Below, piece after piece: positions 34,618 through 43,990 of a DNA stretch of 64,000 bases; the first letter of the stretch is position 1; each line of letters starts with the position of its first letter. The notes under the pieces are model-generated. The model made no database searches, was not told the origin of the DNA, and saw nothing but the letters and a program-made list of their open reading frames with translations. Both the position numbers and the translations under genes were made by a program. Source of the stretch: Paenibacillus sp. 37 (GTDB taxonomy: Bacteria; Bacillota; Bacilli; Paenibacillales; Paenibacillaceae); assembly GCF_008386395.1 (NCBI RefSeq), contig NZ_CP043761.1:1178001-1242000 (forward strand), read 5' to 3'.

Positions 34618-37062
34618 ATGAAGACTAAATTGAAAACCAAATCGAGAGGTAAGAAGATCCTGCGCAAAGGTGTAAAGCAAATGTTGGCAGCAACGCTGCT
34701 CGCGGCGGGGATTTTCCCTGGACTGTCTCCAGGCTTGGCTCAGGCGGCTGAAGCACATGTGGATAATCCATTTGTAGGGGCAACGGCCTATCTGAATCAG
34801 GACTATTCAGCTCTCGTGGATACGTCCATTGCACTGACCAACGATGCGTCGTTGAAGGCCAAGATGGAGACCGTCAAATCGTATCCAACCGCAGTATGGG
34901 TTGACCGGATTGCTGCAATCTATGGCGGTACGGACAACGCTGGTCGCAAAAGTGTAGAGCAACATCTTGATGCCGTTCTCGCTCAAAAGAAACCGGGTAC
35001 ACCGATCACCGCTTCGTTTGTTATTTACAATCTGCCCGGACGGGATTGTCATGCACTTGCATCAAATGGTGAACTTCCACTAACACAGGCGGCACTGCAG
35101 ACCTATAAAACGGATTATATTGATGTGCTCGCAGATATCTTCGCAGATCCGAAGTATCAGGATATTCGCATTATTGCTGTCATTGAACCGGACAGTCTGC
35201 CTAACCTTGTGACCAACCTGAGTACACCAGCTTGTGGTCAAGCCAGCTCAACAGGTATCTATGAGGCGGGTGTGAAGTATGCACTGGACAAGCTGCACGC
35301 CATTCCGAATGTGTACAACTATCTGGATATCGGTCACTCTGGCTGGCTTGGCTGGGATAACAACCGCTCTGCAGCAGTCGCGCTGTATACAAGTGTTGTA
35401 CAAGGGACAGCCGCGGGTCTGAGCAGTGCAGATGGTTTCATTACGAATACAGCGAACACCACACCGTTGGGAGAGCCGAACCTGTCCAACCCGGATCTCA
35501 ATATCGGTGGACAACCGATTAAATCGGCCAAGTTTTATGAGTGGAATCCTTATTTTGACGAAACCGATTTCACTGCTGCGCTGTATGCCGATTTCGTACA
35601 AGCCGGCTGGCCAAGCAGCACAGGTTTCCTGATCGATACTAGCCGGAACGGCTGGGGCGGGGTAGACCGTCCAGCATCCGCTACGGGCAGCAACATTAAT
35701 GATTATGTGAATTCCGGACGTGTAGATCGCCGGGAGCATCGGGGGAACTGGTGTAATGCCAGTGGCGCAGGTATTGGTGAAGCACCTAAGGCTGCACCAG
35801 GACCAGCGCATCTGGATGCTTATGTATGGGTGAAACCTCCGGGTGAATCCGATGGCTCCAGCTCCGAAATTCCGAATAACGAAGGCAAAGGTTTCGACCG
35901 GATGTGTGATCCAACCTTCACAACTCGGGATGGTGTATTAACAGGTGCGTTGCCTAATGCTCCGGTATCGGGTCACTGGTTCCATGATCAATTCGTGGCA
36001 CTGGTGAAAAACGCATTCCCTGTACTTCCTGCAAGTAACGGTGGAGGCAACCCTCCGGGTGGAACAACAGCTCCGGCAGCACCAGCAGCATTGACAGCTT
36101 CTGCCGGTAACGCTCAAGTCTCCTTGACGTGGACTGCTTCCACAGGGGCTACAAGTTATAGTGTGAAGCGGGCACTGAGTGCATCAGGTCCATTCACAAC
36201 AGTTGCAGCTAATGTAAGTGGAACATCTTACAGCAACACCGGTCTGATCAATGGTACAACCTATTATTATGTGGTAACGGCAACAAATGCAGTAGGTGAA
36301 AGTGTTAACTCTGCAACAGCAACAGCTACACCCGTTGCAGGTGTAACGGCGCCAGCTGCACCGACTGCTCTCACAGCAACTGCAGGCAATGCGCAGGTGA
36401 GCCTGACGTGGACCGCTTCTACAGGTGCAACAAGTTATGATGTGAAACGCGCACTGAGTGCAACAGGTCCGTTCACAACGATTGCGGCGAATGTGAGCGG
36501 TACGTCCTACACAAACACTGCCCTCACGAACGGCACAACGTATCATTATGTGGTAAGTGCAGTGAATGCAGCAGGGCAAAGTGCCAATTCCGCTGTAGCT
36601 TCCGCGACACCTCAAAGTGTCGTTGTACCAACGAGTGATCTTGTCGTGCAATATCGTGCTGGAGATACCAATGCTCAAGATAGCCAGATCAAACCGTATT
36701 TCAACATCAAAAATCTGGGCAGTACTGCTGTGAATCTGAGTGATCTGAAAATCCGGTATTACTTCTCCAAAGAAGGCTCAGCTGCGATGGATTCTGCCAT
36801 CGATTACGCTCAAGTTGGCGGAGCCAATATCCAGCGGACCTTCACAGACTCGTACGTTGAGCTGAGCTTCACATCTGGCGCTGGCAGCATTCAGGCTGGT
36901 GGACAGACTGGGGACATCCAGCTTCGCATGTACAAAACAGACTGGTCCAACTTTGACGAAACGAATGACTACTCTTTCGATCCAACGAAAACATCCTATC
37001 AGGATTGGAACAAGGTAACACTCTATCAAGGTGGAAACCTGGTATGGGGCATTGAGCCTTAA
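34618..37062 (+). CDS. Secreted GH6 cellulase with two FN3 domains and CBM3
   Basis: An 814-residue exported glycosidase. ATG 34618 follows AAAGGAAAGGTGG. Signal peptide about 1-42, ending near 'LAQAAEA'. The GH6 catalytic domain (about 43-465) has 'FVIYNLPGRDCHALASNGE' (proton-donor Asp region), 'IIAVIEPDSLPNLVTNL', 'YNYLDIGHSGWLGW' and 'GFLIDTSRNGWGG'. Two FN3 modules (485-577 and 578-668) are tandem copies. A C-terminal CBM3 (about 675-814) starts 'DLVVQYRAGDTNAQDSQIKP' and binds cellulose. It probably attacks beta-1,4-glucan chains processively or as an endo-enzyme; exo versus endo cannot be told by eye. Confidence 0.93.
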   Translation: MKTKLKTKSRGKKILRKGVKQMLAATLLAAGIFPGLSPGLAQAAEAHVDNPFVGATAYLNQDYSALVDTSIALTNDASLKAKMETVKSYPTAVWVDRIAAIYGGTDNAGRKSVEQHLDAVLAQKKPGTPITASFVIYNLPGRDCHALASNGELPLTQAALQTYKTDYIDVLADIFADPKYQDIRIIAVIEPDSLPNLVTNLSTPACGQASSTGIYEAGVKYALDKLHAIPNVYNYLDIGHSGWLGWDNNRSAAVALYTSVVQGTAAGLSSADGFITNTANTTPLGEPNLSNPDLNIGGQPIKSAKFYEWNPYFDETDFTAALYADFVQAGWPSSTGFLIDTSRNGWGGVDRPASATGSNINDYVNSGRVDRREHRGNWCNASGAGIGEAPKAAPGPAHLDAYVWVKPPGESDGSSSEIPNNEGKGFDRMCDPTFTTRDGVLTGALPNAPVSGHWFHDQFVALVKNAFPVLPASNGGGNPPGGTTAPAAPAALTASAGNAQVSLTWTASTGATSYSVKRALSASGPFTTVAANVSGTSYSNTGLINGTTYYYVVTATNAVGESVNSATATATPVAGVTAPAAPTALTATAGNAQVSLTWTASTGATSYDVKRALSATGPFTTIAANVSGTSYTNTALTNGTTYHYVVSAVNAAGQSANSAVASATPQSVVVPTSDLVVQYRAGDTNAQDSQIKPYFNIKNLGSTAVNLSDLKIRYYFSKEGSAAMDSAIDYAQVGGANIQRTFTDSYVELSFTSGAGSIQAGGQTGDIQLRMYKTDWSNFDETNDYSFDPTKTSYQDWNKVTLYQGGNLVWGIEP
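36070..36621 (+). repeat. Tandem FN3-encoding repeat, period 279 bp
   Basis: Unit 1 is 36070-36348 and unit 2 36349-36621, each encoding a module starting APAAP with a shared 'AQVSLTWTASTGATSY' core. The high similarity indicates recent duplication or gene conversion. Confidence 0.85.
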
Positions 37063-37082
37063 ACTTTACTTGTAACTGTCTT

Positions 37083-37122
37083 AACCGTGATCCTCAGTGT
37101 GTTAGAGGATTGCGGTTTTTTG
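37083..37122 (+). terminator. Intrinsic terminator of GH6 gene
   Basis: AACCGTGATCCTC pairs with GAGGATTGCGGTT, with an AGTGTGTTA loop, followed by TTTT. Confidence 0.85.
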
Positions 37123-37279
37123 CTATGCATTACAAGAGTCATTCTAGATTGAAGTTCTCACATAGAAATATATTTAGAATCGCTTGAGGATCCGAAATTA
37201 GGAAGTGAGAGCGGATGTATTAAGCTGGGCTGTCCTCTGGTCATGAAAATAATCAAGGGGAGGGGCAACCCTCTTTCTT

Positions 37280-37476
37280 TCTAACGAACAGAGGGCACAC
37301 TATTTAGTTGAATTGATACAGTTGAAAATTCTAACGAATCGTAGACACGCTATTCAGTTAATTTGGGTGGATTTTGCCCCGTTTAGACCCGATTTGGTCC
37401 AAATAAGGTTGCTGAGATTCGTTAGGATTCGTTGTTGGAGTTTAACGCCCCAATAGGGTGTGTGAGACTCGTTAGA
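37280..37476. repeat. 50-bp-period inverted repeat array
   Basis: CTAACGA(A/G)-type units occur twice in direct orientation (37280 and 37330) and twice inverted (GATTCGTTAG at 37416, GACTCGTTAG at 37466). Both pairs are spaced exactly 50 bp. The first pair also shares CAC-TATT-AGTT further in. It is non-coding and lies between two polysaccharide-degrading enzyme genes. Confidence 0.7.
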
Positions 37477-37611
37477 AAAAACTTGGCGGTGAGCTTAAAT
37501 CACCCTTCCGACCGAAGCGTCATCGGGTTGATTTTCCAAATGACTCCTAAAAACACTGATTATTAATCGTTTTGGACGGATATTTGCCTAGGGTATGGCA
37601 GGCAGGATGTC

Positions 37612-37617
37612 TATAAT
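37612..37617 (+). promoter_or_regulatory. Candidate -10 element of the PL11 lyase promoter
   Basis: A perfect TATAAT. The nearest -35-like TTGCCT is 22 bp upstream, too far, so the promoter may be activator-dependent or this call may be wrong. Confidence 0.35.
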
Positions 37618-37654
37618 AGAACCCGATGGGCGGGATCTCCTCGCTCCGATTGGA

Positions 37655-37711
37655 AAGAGAATGGAAGGGGGACGGCACTCTGGTAGTCGGGCAAGCTGAT
37701 TTCTCTTTTTT
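37655..37711 (+). terminator. Hairpin with T-run in the PL11 leader (attenuator candidate)
   Basis: AAGAGAA (37655-37661) pairs with TTCTCTT (37701-37707), followed by TTTT, enclosing a 39-base G-rich segment. It lies between the -10 and the coding start, so it could be a regulated attenuator. Confidence 0.4.
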
Positions 37712-37715
37712 AATT

Positions 37716-37731
37716 TTGTAAGCGTAATCAT
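37716..37731 (+). promoter_or_regulatory. CcpA cre site upstream of rhamnogalacturonan lyase
   Basis: TTGTAAGCGTAATCAT matches WTGNAARCGNWWWCAW at every position. It lies about 100 bp after the candidate -10 and 113 bp before the start codon, a roadblock position for carbon catabolite repression. Confidence 0.7.
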
Positions 37732-37843
37732 TACGGGCGGGTATCGTCCGTCGAAGAAGAAGGTCTGTGTGGATTAACGAACGTCCAATCATCATCAATG
37801 TGTATATGCGTCACCTATTCTGTCTCAAGGAGCGTGAAGGTGG

Positions 37844-40255
37844 ATGAACTCAGGAACAACAACGCCGGTACATAAAGGATCGGTGTCAGGTCGGCAATCC
37901 GGTCGCAGGAAGGCTCGTATGCCACTTGCAGCCAAGGTGCTCTCTTCGGCACTTAGCGTAGCTTTGCTCATTGGAGGAACAGCTGGCGTTACGGGAGCGG
38001 AAGCTTCGAACGGTAATGGGGCGACAGAGGCTGGCCTGCAATCACATAAGGGGGGCAGTCACATGAAAGAGATTCAACTGGAATATCTGGATCGAGGTCT
38101 GGTGGCTGCTTCGACATCTGAAGGTGTGTTTCTCAGCTGGAGATTGCTGGGTGATGAGGCTACAGGGTATAGCGACAAAGGGCTGACAGGTACGGACTTT
38201 AACGTCTATCGTGATGGCAAAAAGATCGCTACCGTCACCGACAGCACCAACTATGTAGATGCAACGGGCAAATCGTCTTCCCGTTATGAAGTGGCAGCGG
38301 TGAACAAGAAGGGCAAGGAGAGCAAACGCAGTGCATCCGTCAAACCTTGGGCGAACGGGTATGTGGATATTCCACTGCAAAAACCTGCTGATGGCGTGAC
38401 GCCGGCCGGAGAAGCCTATACGTATTCCGCCAATGACATGAGCGTGGGGGATGTGGACGGGGATGGTCAATATGAGTTTTTCGTCAAATGGGACCCTTCC
38501 AACGCCAAGGACGTATCGCAAAAAGGATACACCGGTAAAACCTACATTGATGCTTACACCTTGGACGGACAGTTGCTGTACCGAATCGATCTTGGGGTCA
38601 ACATCCGTGCAGGTGCTCATTATACACAGATGCTTGTTTACGATTTTGACGGGGATGGCAAGGCTGAGATGATGTTCAAGACTGCTCCGGGCACGAAAAT
38701 AATCCAATATAACAAAAAAGGAAAAGTGACATCCGAGAAGTATATCACCTTACCGAAGGAAGACCGCAAGGCAGGCGTGAAGAACGAGGATGATTATCGT
38801 TTAAGTGCTGACGGTTACTACGATCACGTGGTGGATATGTTCAGAAACTGGCATAAACACGAAGAGGTTGTGAAGGGCAACTGTCCTGCGACATTGGAAG
38901 AGGCTTTCGGAATGGAGAAAAAGTATAACTATCCATTATCTCAGCAGGATGCCGAGAGCCTGGCCGACTACTTCATTGATGTCTATGCGGTAGAACGCAG
39001 CAACCGAAATGAGTTGCGTAAGTTTGAGGGTTTTATCGTGGACGGACCGGAGTACGTTACGGTATTTGAAGGGAAATCAGGTAAAGAGCTGGAAACCATT
39101 CCCTATGAACCTGAGCGTCATGATGACGGTCTGATGTGGGGCGATTATGCGATGGCACGGATCGAACCCGGGAATCGGGTAGACCGTTTCCTGGCAGGCG
39201 TGGCGTATCTGGACGGCAAGAAACCGTCTGCAATCTTTGCACGCGGATACTATACACGTTCGACGATGGTTGCCTACAATTGGGACGGCAAGAAGCTGAA
39301 AAAGGAATGGAAAGTGGACAGCGGCTGGACGCCGATGAAGAACCCATTCAATGACGGACCACACGGCGTAGATGGTACAGATCCGCAGTATGGTTCCATC
39401 ACAACTCAGGGTGCGCACTATTTCAGTGTGGCGGATGTGGATGGAGACGGCAAACAGGAGATCATCTATGGCTCCGCTACAATTGATCATGACGGCAGCG
39501 TGTTGTACAGCTCCACAGACCTGATGCCAGCCGAAAGTGCTGCCCCGGGAACGATTGCCCGTCTGGGTCATGGAGATGCACTTCATGTGGCAGATATCGA
39601 CCCGGATCGTCCGGGACTTGAGATATTCATGGTTCACGAGGGTGGTCCGTGGGCGCCATATGGCTACTCCTTAAGGGATGCGAAGACCGGAGAAGTAATC
39701 TATGGCGGATACACAGGGAAAGATACGGGACGCGGCATGGTGGGTGATGTTGATCCAACCCGTCGCGGTCTGGAGACATGGGCTGTAGGCTTGTGGACAG
39801 CACAGGGGCAGAAAATCAGTGATCAAGCACCGGGGACGAATATGAATATCCGTTGGTCTGGTGATATGACGACACAGATCGTAGATGGTGCGATTGATGT
39901 TACCCCAACCATCAAAGACTGGAATCGTGGCACGTTGCTGACGGCAACAGGCACATTGACCAACAATCACACCAAAGGTACACCTTCTCTCGTAGCTGAT
40001 ATTTTCGGGGATTGGCGGGAAGAGATGCTGGTGAGAACCACGGACAGCTCAGCGATCCGTATCTATCTGAGTACCGAGAAGACAGACCGCAAGCTGTATA
40101 CGTTGATGCATGATGCGATGTATCGCGTGGGCATTGCCGGACAGAACAGTGGATACAACCAGCCTTCCTATCCGTCCTTCTACATGGCATCGGATATCGA
40201 CTGGTCGAAGGTAACGCTACCTAAGTTCTACACGCCAGGTAAGGGCGGAAAATAA
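37844..40255 (+). CDS. Secreted rhamnogalacturonan lyase, PL11 family (YesW/YesX type)
   Basis: An 803-residue exported pectin lyase. ATG 37844 has AAGGAG 11 bases upstream; M26 (ATG 37919) with GGAAGG before it is an alternative start. A long basic N-region leads into the signal helix (about 28-50). An FN3-like cap (about 75-165) precedes an eight-bladed propeller with calcium-binding Asp clusters: 'VGDVDGDGQYEFFVKWDPSN', 'DFDGDGKAEMMFK', 'VADVDGDGKQEIIYGS', 'DPTRRGLETWAVG' and 'DIFGDWREEMLVRT'. It cleaves the rhamnogalacturonan-I backbone by beta-elimination. No pectin-uptake genes lie beside it, so the gene stands alone with a cre site. Confidence 0.93.
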   Translation: MNSGTTTPVHKGSVSGRQSGRRKARMPLAAKVLSSALSVALLIGGTAGVTGAEASNGNGATEAGLQSHKGGSHMKEIQLEYLDRGLVAASTSEGVFLSWRLLGDEATGYSDKGLTGTDFNVYRDGKKIATVTDSTNYVDATGKSSSRYEVAAVNKKGKESKRSASVKPWANGYVDIPLQKPADGVTPAGEAYTYSANDMSVGDVDGDGQYEFFVKWDPSNAKDVSQKGYTGKTYIDAYTLDGQLLYRIDLGVNIRAGAHYTQMLVYDFDGDGKAEMMFKTAPGTKIIQYNKKGKVTSEKYITLPKEDRKAGVKNEDDYRLSADGYYDHVVDMFRNWHKHEEVVKGNCPATLEEAFGMEKKYNYPLSQQDAESLADYFIDVYAVERSNRNELRKFEGFIVDGPEYVTVFEGKSGKELETIPYEPERHDDGLMWGDYAMARIEPGNRVDRFLAGVAYLDGKKPSAIFARGYYTRSTMVAYNWDGKKLKKEWKVDSGWTPMKNPFNDGPHGVDGTDPQYGSITTQGAHYFSVADVDGDGKQEIIYGSATIDHDGSVLYSSTDLMPAESAAPGTIARLGHGDALHVADIDPDRPGLEIFMVHEGGPWAPYGYSLRDAKTGEVIYGGYTGKDTGRGMVGDVDPTRRGLETWAVGLWTAQGQKISDQAPGTNMNIRWSGDMTTQIVDGAIDVTPTIKDWNRGTLLTATGTLTNNHTKGTPSLVADIFGDWREEMLVRTTDSSAIRIYLSTEKTDRKLYTLMHDAMYRVGIAGQNSGYNQPSYPSFYMASDIDWSKVTLPKFYTPGKGGK

Positions 40256-40367
40256 ACAGGCCGGATCCGCAATAGTAAGAAAGCGTAAAACTCGATCAGA
40301 TTTGTAACGTAAAGAAGCGACGTCAATGCTTACGAGTAGGCACTAAAGCATTTTGAAGTGCTCTATA

Positions 40368-40418
40368 GCTCTGGAGTCTCCCATGTGTCTCGGCACATGG
40401 AGGCTTCAGAGCTTTTTT
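40368..40418 (+). terminator. Intrinsic terminator of PL11 lyase gene
   Basis: AGCTCTGGAG-CCCATGTG pairs with CACATGG-CTTCAGAGCT around a TCTCGG loop, followed by TTTTTT. Confidence 0.9.
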
Positions 40419-40478
40419 ACATGAGGATCTGAGGGAGTTGGGGATAGAGCCTGGTATGTTCCCGGCAATCATGTTACG

Positions 40479-41105
40479 TCATTCTTGTGCATCCGTTAAT
40501 TCTAGATGTTCGGTTGAAGCGAACGCTTCAATGGTGTAGTTTCCTTGATCATGGATTAGTGTGGTGATAGAGCACTCAGGGATCAATTGGTTCTGCATAG
40601 CTATAAAATCGGAATGCAAGACGTTAAGCTCGCGCTCGGTAAAGGTTTGCACCAGAAAATCAGTAATGAGTCCTCCATGTGCAACCACAATAATGTTACT
40701 GTTCTCCTGCTCTTCATTAGCCAATTCGGTCAGGAGGGAGGCCAGACGTTCACCTGCCTGTTTGGCCGAGTCTCCCACGGGTGGAATGTAAACGGGGTCA
40801 GATGTGCATCGATCCCACATCGCAATGAATTCTTCGAATGATTGATCGGGACAATCTCCCCAATTGGCACGTTCACGCAGGCGAGGATCTTCGGTTATAT
40901 GGGCATGGGTATGGCGGGCAATCATATTTGCAGTTTCTTGGGCACGCCGAAGTGGGCTGGTAAGAATTTTAGTAACAGTAAGGGCAACTCTGGCAAAATG
41001 AAGTGCTGTGGCTTCGGCTTGTAACGCCCCTTCGGAAGTGAGGGGGACATCACCGATTCGTCGTTCTTTGAGGCCGTGCCTCACCAGATGAAAGGTGGTA
41101 CTCAT
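40479..41105 (-). CDS. Histidine phosphatase (phosphoglycerate mutase-like) family protein
   Basis: A 208-residue cytoplasmic phosphatase. ATG 41105 was chosen because GGAGG stands 9 bases upstream; a longer frame from 41147 adds 14 residues without a site. The catalytic RHG motif is 'FHLVRHGLKERR'; other residues are 'LTSEGALQAEATAL', 'TSPLRRAQETANMI' (second Arg), 'RERANWGD' and the second His in 'IIVVAHGGLITDFL'. The substrate is unknown. It is divergent from the AraC regulator and probably unrelated to carbohydrate use. Confidence 0.9.
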   Translation of the reverse strand: MSTTFHLVRHGLKERRIGDVPLTSEGALQAEATALHFARVALTVTKILTSPLRRAQETANMIARHTHAHITEDPRLRERANWGDCPDQSFEEFIAMWDRCTSDPVYIPPVGDSAKQAGERLASLLTELANEEQENSNIIVVAHGGLITDFLVQTFTERELNVLHSDFIAMQNQLIPECSITTLIHDQGNYTIEAFASTEHLELTDAQE

Positions 41106-41285
41106 AATTGGAAACCTCCATAAGTAAAAATAGTTCAAACAAATCATTAGATGAAAAACTAATTATATATTTGTCTAATTATAAAATACAATCATCATTT
41201 GAGTCAGGACGTTTATATCCAACCTACATAATTGTTACAATGGAGAAAAGTGAGGATCGATCGTTGAAGGACTGGAGGTATAGAC

Positions 41286-42299
41286 ATGAGCATCTCGAAA
41301 CGCTGGACAGGAAGCCTGTATCAGGAGGCATTACGAACAGAGGATTGCGGGCCGCGTTTTTACGCGTATTATTACAAGCAATGGGACAACTACCGTATGT
41401 CCTATCACCATCATGATTCCACGGAGATCATGTATATTATTTCGGGAATGTGCCGGGTGGATGTGCAGATGCCGGATGGGAGTTCGGAACAGGCTGTTCT
41501 GAAAAAGGGGCAGTTCATTATGCTCGATGCTGGCGTCCCGCACCGTTTACTGGTGGAAGATGGCGTGCCTTGCCGGATGCTCAATGTGGAATTTGGATTC
41601 TCAGGCTCACCTCCCGGACAGCTATCCATCCGTCAGCTCGCGCTGGAGGAGGAAGAAGTTCACACTCTACTCACTAATGCTTCGCCATATCTGGTACTGC
41701 CTGATCCGGAAGAGGTGTACCACATTATGAAAAGTCTAGTGCTGGAACTCGATCAGCGTGGTCTGTTGGAGCAGGGAAGATCGTCTGTCCCAATAGGCGT
41801 TATTCCCAGAGAGGACCGTGCACAACATCGCGAAGCCCGAAATCTGTCATCCCCGGAACAGGGAATGTTGGTGCGTACGTTGTTTATCCAGTTGCTGGTC
41901 CGTGTTGCGCGTCTGCGCGGAGAAATGAGCCGGAGCGCTCCAGATCAGGCGGAGCTGTATGTCAAACGAACCATTGAATTCATGCATCACAATATGGATC
42001 GCAACATTCAGATGAAGGATATCGCGGCAGCAGTTAATCTCCATCCAGGCTATTTGCATCGCATTTTCCGTCAGCACACGAAGCGCACACCTACCGACTA
42101 CCTGACGATGCTTCGAATGGAGAAGGCCAAGATGCTGCTTCAGCAGACGAATATTCCGATTTCGGAGATCTCCGACTATGTTGGGGTAGGCAGTCGTCAG
42201 TATTTTCATATGTTGTTCAAGAAGACGACGGGCATGACTCCGGTCGAATTTCGCTCCTCTATGGAACGACATGTCAGTCAGTACCCGACGAATGAATAA
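41286..42299 (+). CDS. AraC-family regulator with N-terminal cupin, probable regulator of alpha-galactosidase
   Basis: A 337-residue transcription factor. The cupin-like sensing domain (about 25-110) has 'MSYHHHDSTEIMYIISG', and the C-terminal pair of helix-turn-helix motifs (about 225-325) has 'YLHRIFRQHTKRTPTDYL' and 'ISDYVGVGSRQYFHMLFKK'. ATG 41286 follows GGAGGTATAGAC. It lies 135 bp upstream of, and in the same direction as, the GH4 gene, so it probably senses an alpha-galactoside and activates that gene (inference). Confidence 0.9.
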   Translation: MSISKRWTGSLYQEALRTEDCGPRFYAYYYKQWDNYRMSYHHHDSTEIMYIISGMCRVDVQMPDGSSEQAVLKKGQFIMLDAGVPHRLLVEDGVPCRMLNVEFGFSGSPPGQLSIRQLALEEEEVHTLLTNASPYLVLPDPEEVYHIMKSLVLELDQRGLLEQGRSSVPIGVIPREDRAQHREARNLSSPEQGMLVRTLFIQLLVRVARLRGEMSRSAPDQAELYVKRTIEFMHHNMDRNIQMKDIAAAVNLHPGYLHRIFRQHTKRTPTDYLTMLRMEKAKMLLQQTNIPISEISDYVGVGSRQYFHMLFKKTTGMTPVEFRSSMERHVSQYPTNE

Positions 42300-42434
42300 G
42301 TTAGGATTTTTGACAACAGGGACTTGAACAGGTCATGATTTTGATAACGCTTCCCCTATTGGCGTTGGTACAATGATTTCATGAAGAGAGTCATTAACCG
42401 AAGCGAAAGATTCGGATTAGGGGAGGACATAGAC

Positions 42435-43940
42435 ATGACGTTTAAAGTGGCGTTTATCGGGGCAGGAAGTATTGGATTTACACGGGGATTGCTAAGGGAT
42501 TTGCTGACGGTACCAGAGTTTAACAACATTGAAATTGCATTCTGTGATATTAACCAGCACAATCTCGATATGGTGACTGAGCTATGTCAGCGGGATATCC
42601 GTGAGAATGGATTGAATATTCAGATTCAGCCGACAACGGATCGGAAAGAAGCGTTGAAAGATGCGAAGTACGTACTGTGTACGATTCGTGTTGGGGGACT
42701 GGAAGCTTTTGCAACAGATGTGGATATTCCACTGAAATACGGGGTAGACCAATGTGTCGGCGATACGCTGTGTGCAGGTGGCATTATGTATGGACAACGC
42801 GGAATCGCTGAGATGTTGGATATCTGTAAAGATATTCGTGAACATAGCGCACCTGACGTGCTGCTCTTGAACTATTCCAATCCGATGGCGATGCTCACAT
42901 GGGCCTGCAATAAGTATGGCGGTGTGCGGACGATCGGACTGTGTCATGGGGTACAACATGGTCATCATCAGATTGCTGAAGCTTTTGGATTGAAAAAGAG
43001 TGAAGTGGATATTGTCTGTGCCGGCATCAACCATCAGACTTGGTATATTCAGGCTTCTCATGAAGGTAAAGATCTTACAGGTGATCTGCTCGAAGCTTTT
43101 GAGAAACATCCAGAGTACAGCCGTACCGAAAAAGTACGGATCGATATGCTGCGCCGCTTCGGATACTACAGTACGGAATCGAATGGTCACCTGAGTGAAT
43201 ATGTGCCGTGGTACCGCAAACGTCCGGAAGAGATCAACGAATGGATCGACCTGGGCAACTGGATCAATGGAGAGACAGGTGGCTATCTGCGGGTATGTAC
43301 GGAGGGGCGCAACTGGTTCGAGACTGATTTTCCTAATTGGATGAAGGATGAACCGATGCAATTCATTCCGGAAAAACGGGGCGAGGAGCATGGTTCCTAT
43401 ATTATCGAAGGGCTGGAGACGGGACGTGTCTATCGTGGACATTTCAATACCGTTAATAATGGAGTCATCTCGAACCTGCCAGATGATGCGATTATTGAAG
43501 CACCGGGATATGTGGATCGCAACGGCATTTCCATGCCGCATGTAGGCGATTTGCCACTGGGACCAGCCGCGGTATGTAATGTGAGCATTTCCGTGCAACG
43601 GCTTGCGGTTGAAGCTGCTGTGAACGGAGACGACCAATTACTTCGTCAGGCGTTCATGATGGACCCGCTCGTGGGTGCCGTATGTAACCCAAAAGAGATC
43701 TGGCAGATGGTCGACGAAATGCTGGTTGCACAGGCTCAGTGGTTGCCGCAGTATGGTGAAGCTATTGTAGCCGCTGAAGCAAGGCTGGCTGCTGGCAATC
43801 TGATTCCGACGAAGTCGTATGAAGGGGCTGCACGTCTTAAAGTAAAAACCGTTGAAGAAATGCAACAGGATCGGGATGCTGCCAACAAAAACGCAGGTGA
43901 ATCCGATAAAGGCAAAGATCGTGAGAAAGTACAGCAGTAG
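42435..43940 (+). CDS. melA: GH4 alpha-galactosidase (MelA type)
   Basis: A 501-residue NAD- and divalent-metal-dependent glycosidase. ATG 42435 is preferred (GGGGAGGAC 7-8 bases upstream); the frame from 42381 lacks a site. The dinucleotide fold is at the N-terminus ('VAFIGAGSIGFTRGLLRD'), followed by 'LLLNYSNPMAM', the metal-ligand Cys in 'IGLCHGVQHGH' and the His in 'CAGINHQTWY'. These features fit MelA and related GH4 enzymes that hydrolyse melibiose-like alpha-galactosides intracellularly by a redox-elimination mechanism. No dedicated transporter is adjacent. The C-terminal 25 residues are charged and variable. Confidence 0.9.
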   Translation: MTFKVAFIGAGSIGFTRGLLRDLLTVPEFNNIEIAFCDINQHNLDMVTELCQRDIRENGLNIQIQPTTDRKEALKDAKYVLCTIRVGGLEAFATDVDIPLKYGVDQCVGDTLCAGGIMYGQRGIAEMLDICKDIREHSAPDVLLLNYSNPMAMLTWACNKYGGVRTIGLCHGVQHGHHQIAEAFGLKKSEVDIVCAGINHQTWYIQASHEGKDLTGDLLEAFEKHPEYSRTEKVRIDMLRRFGYYSTESNGHLSEYVPWYRKRPEEINEWIDLGNWINGETGGYLRVCTEGRNWFETDFPNWMKDEPMQFIPEKRGEEHGSYIIEGLETGRVYRGHFNTVNNGVISNLPDDAIIEAPGYVDRNGISMPHVGDLPLGPAAVCNVSISVQRLAVEAAVNGDDQLLRQAFMMDPLVGAVCNPKEIWQMVDEMLVAQAQWLPQYGEAIVAAEARLAAGNLIPTKSYEGAARLKVKTVEEMQQDRDAANKNAGESDKGKDREKVQQ

Positions 43941-43952
43941 GTAAAAATATGT

Positions 43953-43990
43953 AGGGCCTCTCCAAATGGAGGGGCCCTGTTTGTTTTTAT
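43953..43990 (+). terminator. Intrinsic terminator of alpha-galactosidase gene
   Basis: GGGCCTCTCC-AAAT-GGAGGGGCCC, followed by TGTTTGTTTTTA. Confidence 0.8.

Noticed and set aside
37620..37715. Known riboswitch class in the PL11 leader
   Set aside because: No conserved core of the c-di-GMP, THF, PreQ1 or glmS classes could be matched by eye; only a hairpin with T-run remains.
40479..41105. Part of the neighbouring carbohydrate regulon
   Set aside because: The histidine phosphatase is divergent, has its own ribosome site and shows no sugar-specific features.
42339..42375. cre or promoter site before melA (TTGATAACGC region)
   Set aside because: The cre match is poor in the A/T part and the -35 to -10 spacing would be 22 bp.
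42582..43637. 351-codon frame antisense to the alpha-galactosidase
   Set aside because: It is a shadow of the GH4 gene, whose NAD and metal motifs are clear; no start signal and no domain.
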